Below, piece after piece: positions 27,957 through 37,192 of a stretch of DNA of 64,000 bases. The notes beneath the pieces were generated by a model, which ran no database searches, was not told the DNA's origin, and saw only the letters and a program-made list of their open reading frames with translations. The stretch is from an uncultured Atopobium sp. GTDB taxonomy: Bacteria > Actinomycetota > Coriobacteriia > Coriobacteriales > Atopobiaceae. The stretch's first letter is position 1. Each line of letters begins with the position of its first letter. Both the position numbers and the translations under genes were made by a program. The stretch spans positions 1-64,000 of the forward strand of contig CAMPVF010000007.1 of assembly GCA_946997485.1 (NCBI GenBank), written 5' to 3'.

Positions 27957-30900
27957 GTGGTACGACTAACAAAAACAACGTGCGTATACGCTGGAATACT
28001 TTGTATGTCCATAGGTATACTCTTTTTGGTTGCAGCAAATATATATTCTGAACTGTGGTTTGCGCTGGTTGTAGGGGCAATCTGTGCTAATGAGCTTGCC
28101 GTGGTGCTTATGGATCGCGCGGGCGTGTGGGATGCCTTGCGCAAATACGGTGCACGCCGCAAGGCAGCAGATAAAGCAGCTGATGCTCAGACAGACGCGG
28201 GTGCTAACGCCGCGGGGGCAGACGCTGGGGCTGCAGGTGCAGATGCTGGGGCTAACACTGCACCAGCTCAGGCAGCATCAGTAATGGCTGAAAGTAAAAC
28301 GGCTGCATCGCAAACTGCAACGGCTGGTCAAGCTGCAACGGCTGCAACAGATAGTCAAACTGAAACAGATGCAACAGATGCGCACCATGAAACGGCTGAA
28401 ACAGATAGTCAAACTGAAACGACTGCACAAACAACCACAGCAACAGAAACGCAAAAGCCCACTGAACAAAACCTCACAACACACCTGCTTGAGCTTGGTC
28501 GCGACGACTCATACACCGACGAAGACGCTCTGCCCTCGCACGCAAAAACACATGGAAAAGTAGGTATTACCAGCTCAATTGCGGCGTACGTTGTGCCCAA
28601 AGAGCCGGAGCCGGAATACGACTGTGATGACTTTCTTCCAACCGATGAAGATTTGGAATATTTTCGCGAGATTATGAGCGAACGCGATGAGGACGAAGAT
28701 GCCAACGATACAGACGATAGCGCGATGGACAACGACGACGCGACGTCTCATGAAACGCACAAAAACAAGGATGCTAACGCCGATGCCAGTGCAGACGCAC
28801 ACATGACCGAAGATGACGACGACGAATACCATGTGCAGGCACTTAAGGAGTTTCTCGCGCAATCGATGGACCCCATTGGCGCACTTCGCACCTATGTTGT
28901 TGATATTGAACGGCGGAAAGCACAGGCGTCGCGAAAAACGGCACAAATTTATAATCGCGAGCTTGAGCGCGCGGGCTTGGATCTTTCGCCGGTGGTACCA
29001 TATATAGACCAAGACGAGGCCGTTAATCTTGAAGAAAGCCAGGTAGAACACCTGCAGCAGGGATTTCTCGCCGATGGTGCCTCAGCGCAAGCAAACGCCG
29101 ATGCAATGGGCAACGATGGTGGGGTTGCTGGCGAAGCTGACGCGGCTGCGAGCGGCGCAACGTTTGGCGCAGCGCAGGTTGAGCACAATAGCGACGACAA
29201 AACGGTATCCATGCCCGAGCTGGTACTTGCTATGCAGCTCGTTGAGGCAGGTATTTTTTCGGACGAGGCTAATCTTGATGATGTGCGCGTGGTTATACCA
29301 CCTGCATCGGGGCTGTTTTACCTGCAGCGTCAAAAGCCGACAAGCGATTTGTTACAGCGCATTCAAATTGAAAAAATCGAAACGGCGCTTAACTTGTTCC
29401 TTTTGTTTACTAAATATTATCCTGAGAATACGTATTACGAGCCGGCAGATGTGCTCAATTTTCAACAGGCGTACGCTCGCAACATTTGTGCGTTTACCGA
29501 GCGCATTTCTGAGCCGTTTTATTTAAATAAGAACGATATGATGCAGGAACACACGGTTGATACTGAGTGGAACGTGCGTCAAAGTTTAGCGTATGTAATT
29601 GAAACGCTGCAGCTACCCTATCGTTTACGTGCAGATTTTCGCTGCAATGTGAAGGATGGCAATGTTGCGATTGAGTTTTTTGCCACGCATGAAGACGCGC
29701 TGCCCTACCTTACCACCATGGGTTCGGTGGACGCAGACCCCGCGTGCGAAACCTCCGCAGGTGCTGCGGGTAGTGCGAACACTGCAGGTACGGCGGGTTT
29801 CGCTGGGAAAACAACTACAAACGACTCCCAACATGCCGAGTATGACTATCGCAAGATATTTCCTCACATTCCACTCGCAAAATCGTTTAGGCAGCATCCA
29901 ACACTGCACATTGTGCAGTCGCCCTTTATTCGCAAACATACCAATGAAGAACGTGCCGACGACAACTCCACCTTCCACCTGCGCGTGCTTGACGCCATGC
30001 TGGTATCGCTCGTAACAACCGAGTCTGTCCACGACATTTTCCACAACGCATATATCAATATTATTGATAAGGAACTCGCACACATTGCCAAAAACCCAAG
30101 CCGCTACGACACCCCAGAAGAACGCCAACGGGCTGCGTTGCTTGCCATCCGTGAAGACGATATGGCGTATGACGAAAGCTACCTTATTCCCGCAGGTAAA
30201 GCAGTGCGTCGTAAAGATGCGTCCGCATATACCCTGCGTGTTGCCTTGCTTTTGGCATCGTTTGCATTTCGTGCGTCCACGCGCATTCAGCACGTTTGGG
30301 TTCAAGCGGTGCGTGAAGGCACCACGCGCAAAGACTACGTGCTTTCGGTTGATTTCGACCGTGCGCGCATGGCCACCATTGATCTGCATCACACAGAAAA
30401 TCTGCAGGCCATTTACCATCGCTTTGTGCCTGCAATGCGCTACGAAGATGCCGTACTTCGCCCCATACTCCCCTTGTGCAACATAGAAGACCAGCGCTTT
30501 TGTCCGTCGAGAAGATACACAAGCATTCAAGACAACACCACCAAGCTGCGCGCAGCGGCAGCGCGGGCGCTTGGCAGCAAGTATGCATCAGGGCTTACTA
30601 TTTCGCAAAACGAACGCGCTATGCACATTGGCCAGGAGCTTCTCGGCAACTTATATAGTGCGGCTACGTCTACCTGCGCATATGAGCACAATGTGCGTGA
30701 GCTGTTTGCTTGTGCAAAAAAGTATAACGACCCGCTTATTGATGAAGCGGCACGCAGGTGTGCAGCAAAACTTGTTCACCAAGAGCTTGCTTGTGAGCCG
30801 GCGGCCATTGTTAACGAGTTTGTTGGTGGCGGCGCGCTTAATACGGCGTGTAAGAAGGCTGTTAAGGCGTGCAACCGTCGGCACTATGATGCGGTAATCG

Positions 30901-32177
30901 ATTTGCTTGAGCCTATTATTGATACTGTGGACGTGAACGGCACGTACGTCTCAGATGAGCAGGTGTCGTGGCAGTATTTTGCAAACTACGTGGATAGAGC
31001 GCGGTACAACGTTGAATGCGATGCTGAACGTGCGTGGCGCGCGCATGCAGCTAAGTACGCGGGCGCACAGGCAGCTGGCGACGGACGTAAGCGTGTCGGC
31101 AAGGTTATCGGCAAGCGTACCAGCAAGTTTCCCGCCCGTACGGGGCTCGTAAGCAATGTACGCAACGTGCGCCACAACAAAACCGTTATGCTCGTCCCCG
31201 ATGCGCTTTTTGAGGCGCGTATGTGCCTTTCGGTAGCATATGGCGAAAAACAGCAGCTCAACAAGGCAATTGTGCAGGCGCAGCGCCTTGTTGATATTGC
31301 GCCCGTTGATACGCGGGCACGCATGGTGCTTATAAATAGCCTCGTCCATGCTAAAAAAGTGGACGAAGCACAAACGCAAATTTGCCAGCTTATGCAGCTT
31401 GCCCACGAAAACGAAAGCCTGGCGTTTGCGTATTACAACATGGCGCATATTCAGGCCTATAAGCACCACCAGCTTGCAGCAAAAGCGTGCTACGACCTGG
31501 CCGTTCACTTTATGCCCGAGCTTGAGGAGGCGTCGGCAACCCCGGCGCACATGTATTTAAGTGAGGGTCGCATTGTGCCGGTTATTATTCATAACGATGG
31601 GTTTGATGTTGAGCACATTCCAACAGACGACATCCAGGAAATATTGCATGCGTACAACATTCCCGTTGCGCCTACAAAGCAGACGATTTCATTTTTGCTT
31701 AAGGGCACCAAAGCGGCGATAAATGCCGAGCTATTTAGCGTGGCGCGAAATTTTGTGCGGCACATGTTTAACCTAACGCAGGACGATGTGTTTGTGGGGA
31801 TTGCGCGGTCGATTGAGCGCTCGCCGCAGGAAAGGCAGCTTGAGCTCGGGGCGAAGGAAAAGCAGGCACTCGCGCAGGCGCTTGAGAAAGCAGCGGCTGC
31901 GGCGGGTGGTTCGGCTGGTGGCTCTGGTGGCTCGCTTGGCGGCCGTGATGGCGACGATGGCTCGTTTGGCGATGGTTCGTTCAATGGCGACAACAACAAC
32001 GATAACGATGATGATGACCACTATGACGACAATCCTTTTGGCACAGGGTCGTACAACCCGTTTAACTCGGATGATTACCCCCAAGGCGACGACTCGGATG
32101 ATTTGGACGACTCGGACAACTCGGACGACGATTTTGGCGACTCTGATGACGCGGACGGCAGCGATACTGACTTCTAA
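27957..32177 (+). CDS. Large acidic membrane-anchored protein with TPR-like region, unknown function
   Basis: I do not recognise a characterised family. From the GTG at 27957, preceded by GAAAGGA, the product is 1406 residues; the open frame continues upstream without a good site. Two hydrophobic segments (about 9-27 and 31-50) anchor the N terminus. An Ala/Asp/Thr-rich low-complexity stretch (about 65-190) and an acidic stretch (about 210-330) follow. A folded middle (about 420-1100) is rich in Leu/Tyr and conserved-looking helices. A TPR-like section (about 1080-1190, ALFEARMCLSVAYGE and later AYYNMAHIQAYKHH) precedes a Gly/Ser and poly-Asp tail. It could be a cell-envelope scaffold. The stop lies 18 bases before repeat copy B. 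Confidence 0.75.
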   Translation: MVRLTKTTCVYAGILCMSIGILFLVAANIYSELWFALVVGAICANELAVVLMDRAGVWDALRKYGARRKAADKAADAQTDAGANAAGADAGAAGADAGANTAPAQAASVMAESKTAASQTATAGQAATAATDSQTETDATDAHHETAETDSQTETTAQTTTATETQKPTEQNLTTHLLELGRDDSYTDEDALPSHAKTHGKVGITSSIAAYVVPKEPEPEYDCDDFLPTDEDLEYFREIMSERDEDEDANDTDDSAMDNDDATSHETHKNKDANADASADAHMTEDDDDEYHVQALKEFLAQSMDPIGALRTYVVDIERRKAQASRKTAQIYNRELERAGLDLSPVVPYIDQDEAVNLEESQVEHLQQGFLADGASAQANADAMGNDGGVAGEADAAASGATFGAAQVEHNSDDKTVSMPELVLAMQLVEAGIFSDEANLDDVRVVIPPASGLFYLQRQKPTSDLLQRIQIEKIETALNLFLLFTKYYPENTYYEPADVLNFQQAYARNICAFTERISEPFYLNKNDMMQEHTVDTEWNVRQSLAYVIETLQLPYRLRADFRCNVKDGNVAIEFFATHEDALPYLTTMGSVDADPACETSAGAAGSANTAGTAGFAGKTTTNDSQHAEYDYRKIFPHIPLAKSFRQHPTLHIVQSPFIRKHTNEERADDNSTFHLRVLDAMLVSLVTTESVHDIFHNAYINIIDKELAHIAKNPSRYDTPEERQRAALLAIREDDMAYDESYLIPAGKAVRRKDASAYTLRVALLLASFAFRASTRIQHVWVQAVREGTTRKDYVLSVDFDRARMATIDLHHTENLQAIYHRFVPAMRYEDAVLRPILPLCNIEDQRFCPSRRYTSIQDNTTKLRAAAARALGSKYASGLTISQNERAMHIGQELLGNLYSAATSTCAYEHNVRELFACAKKYNDPLIDEAARRCAAKLVHQELACEPAAIVNEFVGGGALNTACKKAVKACNRRHYDAVIDLLEPIIDTVDVNGTYVSDEQVSWQYFANYVDRARYNVECDAERAWRAHAAKYAGAQAAGDGRKRVGKVIGKRTSKFPARTGLVSNVRNVRHNKTVMLVPDALFEARMCLSVAYGEKQQLNKAIVQAQRLVDIAPVDTRARMVLINSLVHAKKVDEAQTQICQLMQLAHENESLAFAYYNMAHIQAYKHHQLAAKACYDLAVHFMPELEEASATPAHMYLSEGRIVPVIIHNDGFDVEHIPTDDIQEILHAYNIPVAPTKQTISFLLKGTKAAINAELFSVARNFVRHMFNLTQDDVFVGIARSIERSPQERQLELGAKEKQALAQALEKAAAAAGGSAGGSGGSLGGRDGDDGSFGDGSFNGDNNNDNDDDDHYDDNPFGTGSYNPFNSDDYPQGDDSDDLDDSDNSDDDFGDSDDADGSDTDF

Positions 32178-32195
32178 CTGGCACGTTATCCTTCC

Positions 32196-32461
32196 ATTTT
32201 TCGGCAAAAATATTGAGCAAGATTGGACAAAAACCCTACTTTGACACGAGGCTGGGACCCAAAATCGCCCAAAACTGACAGGCGGTGCGCTTGGTTAAAC
32301 AAGTTAACAAACGTGCTACCTGCACAAATGAAAAATACTGCCAAGCAAGGCACGCCGGTTTTGCCTTCAAGCGCGGTTAGCCTCGTGTCAAAGTGGTGTT
32401 TTTGTACAATTTCGGCCAAAAAATCGCCCGAAAAATTTTTTGCGTTGGCTCCACAAAAACG
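32196..32461. repeat. Intergenic palindromic repeat, copy B
   Basis: A 266-bp copy of the element at 1153-1419, in the same orientation. Arms ATTGGACAAAAACCCTAC then TTTGACACGAGG (32222-32251) and the complementary CCTCGTGTCAAAGTGGTGTT (from 32381) bracket a 129-bp centre that is also conserved. It fills the gap between the acidic membrane protein and the PTS IIA gene, which are convergent. With the module at 32462 it may supply bidirectional termination. Confidence 0.85.
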
Positions 32462-32486
32462 CGCTACCTCGCGAGTTTTGCAAAAC
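32462..32486. repeat. 25-bp module CGCTACCTCGCGAG-TTTTGCAAAAC, first copy
   Basis: Two small palindromes in a row, CTCGCGAG and GTTTTGCAAAAC. The same 25 bases recur at 40995-41019 with one mismatch. Here the module directly adjoins repeat copy B. Confidence 0.75.
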
Positions 32487-32547
32487 GGCGCATGCTGCAG
32501 CTTCTATCGCATTTCATGTACAGCGTAATTTGAGCAAAATCTAAAGG

Positions 32548-33039
32548 CTAGCACACCTCGCAACGCATAATAAGTGTTTCACCTGGCACGGCTTTATCAC
32601 CAGGCGCAACACAATACTCCACATGCTTAATGTGGTCATTTGCGAGTATTACAATAGGTGTGGTTAGCATCAGCCCCGATTGTTGCAGCCCATCATTATG
32701 TATTGTTAAAAGCTTCTCTCCTATATGAGCCTCATCACCTTGATTAACAAGCGGCTGAAATATGCCCGCACCAAGTGTCACTGTATCTAGTCCAACATGT
32801 ACTAAGACTTCAAGTCCCGAAGCCGCCTGCATGCCAAACGCATGATACGAGGGTTTTATAACTGAAGCAACCGTTCCCTCTATTGGTGCATACACATCTC
32901 CTTCTTCATACTGAATAGCAATACCTTCACCCATCATATTCTGCGCAAAAACAGGGTCTTGCACGTCTGCCATTGCCATAATTACACCTTTTACAGGCGC
33001 GTACACTTCTAAACTTTTCTTCTTAAATAGTGAAAACAT
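32548..33039 (-). CDS. PTS glucose-family EIIA (Crr-like)
   Basis: A 163-residue cytoplasmic phosphocarrier of the glucose/sucrose/alpha-glucoside PTS. The active-site His lies in LVHVGLDTV, and the second conserved His in SYHAFGMQ. The start is the ATG at 33039 with AAGTGAG upstream; the frame extends eleven codons further. It is the last gene of the minus-strand operon that begins with the GH4 glycosidase and supplies the phosphate donor missing from the EIICB protein. It may also phosphorylate the PRD regulator encoded just upstream. Confidence 0.92.
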   Translation of the reverse strand: MFSLFKKKSLEVYAPVKGVIMAMADVQDPVFAQNMMGEGIAIQYEEGDVYAPIEGTVASVIKPSYHAFGMQAASGLEVLVHVGLDTVTLGAGIFQPLVNQGDEAHIGEKLLTIHNDGLQQSGLMLTTPIVILANDHIKHVEYCVAPGDKAVPGETLIMRCEVC

Positions 33040-33140
33040 TATAAACTCACTTTCATCTACACTATGTTTCATCTATGCCGCGTTTCATTTGCACTGTGCC
33101 GCTTAATATGGCATCCAGCAATCACTAAGGCATCCAGTAA

Positions 33141-34001
33141 TTATTTATCATGAAGCATGCTATAAATATGCAGTGCTAAATACGCAATCTCATCATCATC
33201 TAGCGTAAGCCGCAAGGTCTTTTTAACATAAAGCGCTAACGCTTGTCCGAGTTCAAATTCATGAGAAAATGACTTTTTGATATTGTCGAGCATAACATTT
33301 TTAATTGTTTGCCCATCTCTGCTGCGTTGCAAAGCAAAAATTACGTGCCTCAAAAACCTACTGTAGTAAACTGTGCTCCTATCAATTGTGATATGTTCCA
33401 TTTGCTCTAACAGTTCAACACAACGCACCGCTGCATGATTATAATTCAGCACATTTGATACGCGATTCCCACTAACAGCAGCGTGGATGTGCATAATCAA
33501 AAAGGCAAGCTCGTCATCATCAGGTGCGTCATCTTCAAGCTCACTTTTAAGGTACGCCAGAGCTTCTTGCGAAAACGAATATTCTTTTGGATATAAGAAC
33601 TTAAGCTCATTAACAAATGGATAGTGCATATCATAGCCTTGCTTACGACGCTGTATCGCAAAGTTTAGGTGGTCAAGAAGGCTAATTTCCAAATCCCCCG
33701 AAATGGTATGTTCAAAATAGCTTTGAGCTTGTAAAACAATGTTTTGAACTATTTTGATAAGTTGTTTATTCTCTACTTGCTGTACCAAAAATTTATAGCG
33801 ATCGATGTCGTCCCTTGTTAAGGTTAGCAAAACACGCTCGACATTTTTATCAACGACAAACATATCTCCTTTCCTACGCTTAAAGCCAATACCTTTGCCA
33901 AAAAAGAGATAATTCTCATCAGTTGTTTGTTGATGACATAACAGTGCATTATGGTTAAAAACTTCCTGAATGATGTACATATTACTTTTCATCGCAATCA
34001 T
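33141..34001 (-). CDS. BglG/LicT-family transcriptional antiterminator (CAT + two PRDs)
   Basis: A 286-residue RNA-binding regulator that prevents termination in PTS operons when its sugar is present. The N-terminal CAT domain (about 5-60; YIIQEVFNHNALL, FGKGIGF) binds a hairpin in the leader RNA. Two PRD domains follow, with the expected regulatory histidines: LLDHLNFAIQR and IMHIHAAV in PRD1, and RFLRHVIFALQR and LALHIYSM in PRD2. The exact start is uncertain: ATG at 34001 or the ATG three codons later, closer to a GGGATG. It lies 5 bases after the PHP gene. A terminator in the leader of the EIICB gene (37106-37137) is its likely target. Confidence 0.92.
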   Translation of the reverse strand: MIAMKSNMYIIQEVFNHNALLCHQQTTDENYLFFGKGIGFKRRKGDMFVVDKNVERVLLTLTRDDIDRYKFLVQQVENKQLIKIVQNIVLQAQSYFEHTISGDLEISLLDHLNFAIQRRKQGYDMHYPFVNELKFLYPKEYSFSQEALAYLKSELEDDAPDDDELAFLIMHIHAAVSGNRVSNVLNYNHAAVRCVELLEQMEHITIDRSTVYYSRFLRHVIFALQRSRDGQTIKNVMLDNIKKSFSHEFELGQALALYVKKTLRLTLDDDEIAYLALHIYSMLHDK

Positions 34002-34006
34002 CCCAG

Positions 34007-35419
34007 TTATTTAATCGCAATATTTTTTTGCAAAGGTTGAAACACAGGGTGGTCAACTTTTTGGAACTCCGCAAGAACATCCTGGAAAAAACAGTGTTTT
34101 GGTTGTATTTCTATCGCGTGCACCGGATTTACTAGAACAATTACTTCATTGTCTTTACGTGCCTGCAAACGTACATAATCGCCAGCTGCAACAGTTGGTT
34201 CACAGTAGAACGTGGCGCTATGGGTTCGATATACAACATTCCCATTCTGTATAAGCTCCCAGTCAACTGGATGCAAGCAACGCGCCTGCATTACGAACGT
34301 GCCCTTAAAATAGCTACCTGGTAATACGAAAGATTTTACATTGCCAATGCGGTGAAAACAAATTTCTGCTTCATCGAATGCATGAATAAACGTATGCCCG
34401 CTCTTAAGTGCACCAAGCACATTGTTAACAGACAATCCATCACAATAAACTTGCGTTGTGGGCAACCCAAGCGAGTAATGCAAAAAGTATTCCTTTTTAT
34501 GTGAGTCGCTACCTCCCACAGCCATAAGACATATGCCGTGTTGCCACAGAAAATCCCAAAAGCGCAGAGCTTTTTCGTTATCAACTTCGCGATTCAGTTG
34601 ATGCGGCGCGTTAATTACCTCCATGCATGAAATATTCGCAAGGTCAAAATTGTGCAAAAGTTTCCAACCATAGGGAAATGGATGGTTTATCGAAACAACA
34701 TACCCTCTCTTGTGACAATAGGAAAACAACCTGTTAAGGGCGTCGTTTTTATTCGCCGCGCTATCGATACATGAGGCATAGTCAATAAATTCGCTCACGC
34801 CCCAAATATTATAATGGCCATGATTGTCCCATGTCATTTCTGTAGCAGGTAAAACCAGCTGCCGACAAAGGGGATATTTGGTTGTAAGCGCCGAGTGCTC
34901 TGTTGGCGCAATATAGTCCATTTCCTGCCTATTTGCTTCAAAGATTTGCTCTTCTTGAGTTACGCGGCCATCACTATGTCTTGAATGAAGGTGAAGATCA
35001 CCCTTATACCACCGGCATTCACTTTGATGTACTGCAGCAAAATCTTGTTTCATAGGGTTGATGTAAACGCTATCATCATCGCTACATAGCTCTTCATCAA
35101 ATGTAACAGAAAACTCGTAACCACCATCAACTACCTGCGGCTTTATGACCTTAATACACCATTCACCCGACGGCAACACACCGTACTTGCAGTAATTGGT
35201 AGTGGTGCGGGCATCTGGGGTAATAATAAACCGTGTGAGTCTTGTTTTATATGTTAGTACTGCTCGCAAACAAGCATTGCTGTCCCAAACTTCAATAAAG
35301 AAGTGTTCAAATGCTCCTTTAAGAAGGGTGAAGTGAATGGAGCACGCCCCATTCACTTCAAGCATATGTTGATGTATTTCGAGCTCTTTTTCATTATTAA
35401 AAGTACCCGAAACGATCAT
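34007..35419 (-). CDS. PHP-domain metallohydrolase (CehA/McbA-like)
   Basis: A 470-residue protein whose middle is a PHP domain, a metal-dependent phosphoesterase/hydrolase fold: KGDLHLHSRHSDGR (about 145-158), PTEHSAL, INHPFPYG and GGSDSH supply the expected metal ligands. N- and C-terminal beta-rich regions are of unknown function. The start is the ATG at 35419 with GGGGAG upstream, one base after the stop of the EIICB gene, so translation is probably coupled. The family includes hydrolases of phosphate esters and carbamates, so the substrate cannot be named. Its position inside a PTS operon suggests action on a phosphorylated sugar or its aglycone. Confidence 0.82.
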   Translation of the reverse strand: MIVSGTFNNEKELEIHQHMLEVNGACSIHFTLLKGAFEHFFIEVWDSNACLRAVLTYKTRLTRFIITPDARTTTNYCKYGVLPSGEWCIKVIKPQVVDGGYEFSVTFDEELCSDDDSVYINPMKQDFAAVHQSECRWYKGDLHLHSRHSDGRVTQEEQIFEANRQEMDYIAPTEHSALTTKYPLCRQLVLPATEMTWDNHGHYNIWGVSEFIDYASCIDSAANKNDALNRLFSYCHKRGYVVSINHPFPYGWKLLHNFDLANISCMEVINAPHQLNREVDNEKALRFWDFLWQHGICLMAVGGSDSHKKEYFLHYSLGLPTTQVYCDGLSVNNVLGALKSGHTFIHAFDEAEICFHRIGNVKSFVLPGSYFKGTFVMQARCLHPVDWELIQNGNVVYRTHSATFYCEPTVAAGDYVRLQARKDNEVIVLVNPVHAIEIQPKHCFFQDVLAEFQKVDHPVFQPLQKNIAIK

Positions 35420-35420
35420 G

Positions 35421-37049
35421 CTACTCCCCAATCAACTCTCGAACATCTGCTGCAATTCCGCCGACAGCAGGGCCATAGATAATCTGAACTGCCTTATCGC
35501 CCATGTGGATTACACCCATTGCCTTCAGTTCCTTTTTGAAGAGTTCGTCTGGAGCCATCTTACCCTTATCACGTACAACCACACGAAGCCTCGAAATACA
35601 GTTATCCAGATCCTCAATGTTTTCAACCCCACCAAGAGCAGCGATAATACCCTTAGCAAGCTTGATGTCGTCAGAATCAGAAGCTTTCATAGCCATCTTA
35701 GCATTATATTCTGCTTTAGAGAGCAGGTGAATGTCATCAGAATTAGCTTCTTCTTCTCGACCCGGAGTCATAATCTTGAACTTCTTGATAAGGAACGTAA
35801 AGAGGAAAAATGTAATGACAAAGAATAGCGGAAGAATGATAAGGTAGGGCCACAGGTTCAGTTTTTCAGGACGCAGTAAGAATGGTATAAGATCCTTGAT
35901 ATTACCCTGGAAAACCGACACACCCATCCATTCGCACATAACTTCTGCCAAGCCTGCTAAAGGTGCATAAACCAAGAAGTACAACCACGGCGCAATAAAG
36001 AGGAACGTAAACAAAATTGGTTCAGTAACACCAAAGAACACTGTTGAGATGATTGTTGGGATAAGCAGACCAGCAACTTTCTTCTTGTTCTCTTTTTTAG
36101 CGCACACATACATTGCACACGCAACAGCTGGGAATATAGCGTAGTCAATAACACCCATACCAGCCATAAAAGCACGAACCAAAAGTTTATCGCTCTGGTT
36201 AGAAGCAAGCTGTGCAAGCTGGATTGCGCTGTTACCAACAACACGCGTTCCATCAATTATTGCTGAACCACCAAGCTCAGTCCAACGCATTGGCGTAGAA
36301 ATAAGTGGGTGCATACCAAATGGAACAAGGCATTCCTCAGAAAAACGATAAACGAACGTTCCAACATAACCCGATTGATATACAAATGCTGCAATGTTAA
36401 CAAACAACCCACCAATAGTTGGCCATACGTAATAGAATATAATGCCCAGCAAACCACCTGCTACAAGAGAGATAATTGGAACAGTACGTGAGCCCGCAAA
36501 AAATGAAAGCGCAACAGGAAGCTTTTGGTTGTAGAATTTCGACGTAATCCAAGCAACTATGCAGCCGATAGCAATACCACCAAAAACACCTGTACCATAT
36601 GTAAAGAAGCCAAGTGACGTGGTGTACAAGCCCGCCTGTTTACTTGCTTCAAGTGTTGTTAAACCAGCAGAAACGAGCGCTTGTACCGTTGTATTTTCGG
36701 CATTAAAACCAGCGATACCTAACAGCACTTGCTGTGTATTCATCATTGCAAAATAACCAACAGCTGCAGAGAAAGCCGCCCAGCCTTTCTCTTTCTTTGC
36801 AAGCGAAAACGCGCAGCCAATAGCATATAAAATGCCGAGGTTACCAATAACTACATTACCTAAACCCTTAAATACCGAGAAAAACGCAAATATAATCGAT
36901 GTAGAATACCATGACCAATCGACACCAAGCGATGTCATAGTAAGTTTAGAGGTAAGAGCGCCGCCTAAACCTAAACATAGACCTGATAATGCTATAAGAC
37001 TAATGGGAACAAGCATAGCCTTACCAAATTGCTGAAACTTTTGTTTCAT
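35421..37049 (-). CDS. PTS EIICB, glucose/maltose/alpha-glucoside family
   Basis: A 542-residue membrane permease-phosphotransferase. The EIIC domain (about 1-430) has around ten hydrophobic segments with the family signature around GFTEPI-like VFFGVTEPILFTFLF and FGMHPLISTPM. The EIIB domain at the C terminus has the phosphorylated Cys in LDNCISRLRVVV. It lacks its own EIIA, which is supplied by the last gene of the operon. A leader of 143 bases with a terminator precedes it. Presence of a GH4 phospho-alpha-glucosidase in the operon points to an alpha-glucoside such as maltose or a related disaccharide; the exact substrate is unproven. Confidence 0.93.
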   Translation of the reverse strand: MKQKFQQFGKAMLVPISLIALSGLCLGLGGALTSKLTMTSLGVDWSWYSTSIIFAFFSVFKGLGNVVIGNLGILYAIGCAFSLAKKEKGWAAFSAAVGYFAMMNTQQVLLGIAGFNAENTTVQALVSAGLTTLEASKQAGLYTTSLGFFTYGTGVFGGIAIGCIVAWITSKFYNQKLPVALSFFAGSRTVPIISLVAGGLLGIIFYYVWPTIGGLFVNIAAFVYQSGYVGTFVYRFSEECLVPFGMHPLISTPMRWTELGGSAIIDGTRVVGNSAIQLAQLASNQSDKLLVRAFMAGMGVIDYAIFPAVACAMYVCAKKENKKKVAGLLIPTIISTVFFGVTEPILFTFLFIAPWLYFLVYAPLAGLAEVMCEWMGVSVFQGNIKDLIPFLLRPEKLNLWPYLIILPLFFVITFFLFTFLIKKFKIMTPGREEEANSDDIHLLSKAEYNAKMAMKASDSDDIKLAKGIIAALGGVENIEDLDNCISRLRVVVRDKGKMAPDELFKKELKAMGVIHMGDKAVQIIYGPAVGGIAADVRELIGE

Positions 37050-37105
37050 CGTATCCTCCTCACTAAAGGACAGCTTATAGAACTAAAGTCATGCAAAATG
37101 GGCAC

Positions 37106-37137
37106 AAAAAAGCCCTAGCATGCTTGAGCTAAGGCCT
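37106..37137 (-). terminator. Leader terminator upstream of the EIICB gene, probable antitermination site
   Basis: On the minus strand AGGCCTTAGC pairs with GCTAGGGCT around an 8-base loop and is followed by six T. It lies 57 bases before the EIICB start and inside the operon, so read-through must be controlled. The PRD antiterminator encoded two genes downstream is the natural candidate. I could not match the upstream sequence convincingly to a known RAT consensus. Confidence 0.75.
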
Positions 37138-37192
37138 AATTAAAGTCACCTGTTCAAAACTGATACTAACCAAACACAATATCAGTGGCAAA

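Noticed and set aside
28200..28460. CRISPR-like or minisatellite array in the Ala/Thr-rich part of the acidic membrane protein
   Set aside because: The repeats are short degenerate codon runs (Ala-Asp-Ala-Gly, Thr-Glu-Thr) without uniform units or spacers. They are low-complexity coding sequence.
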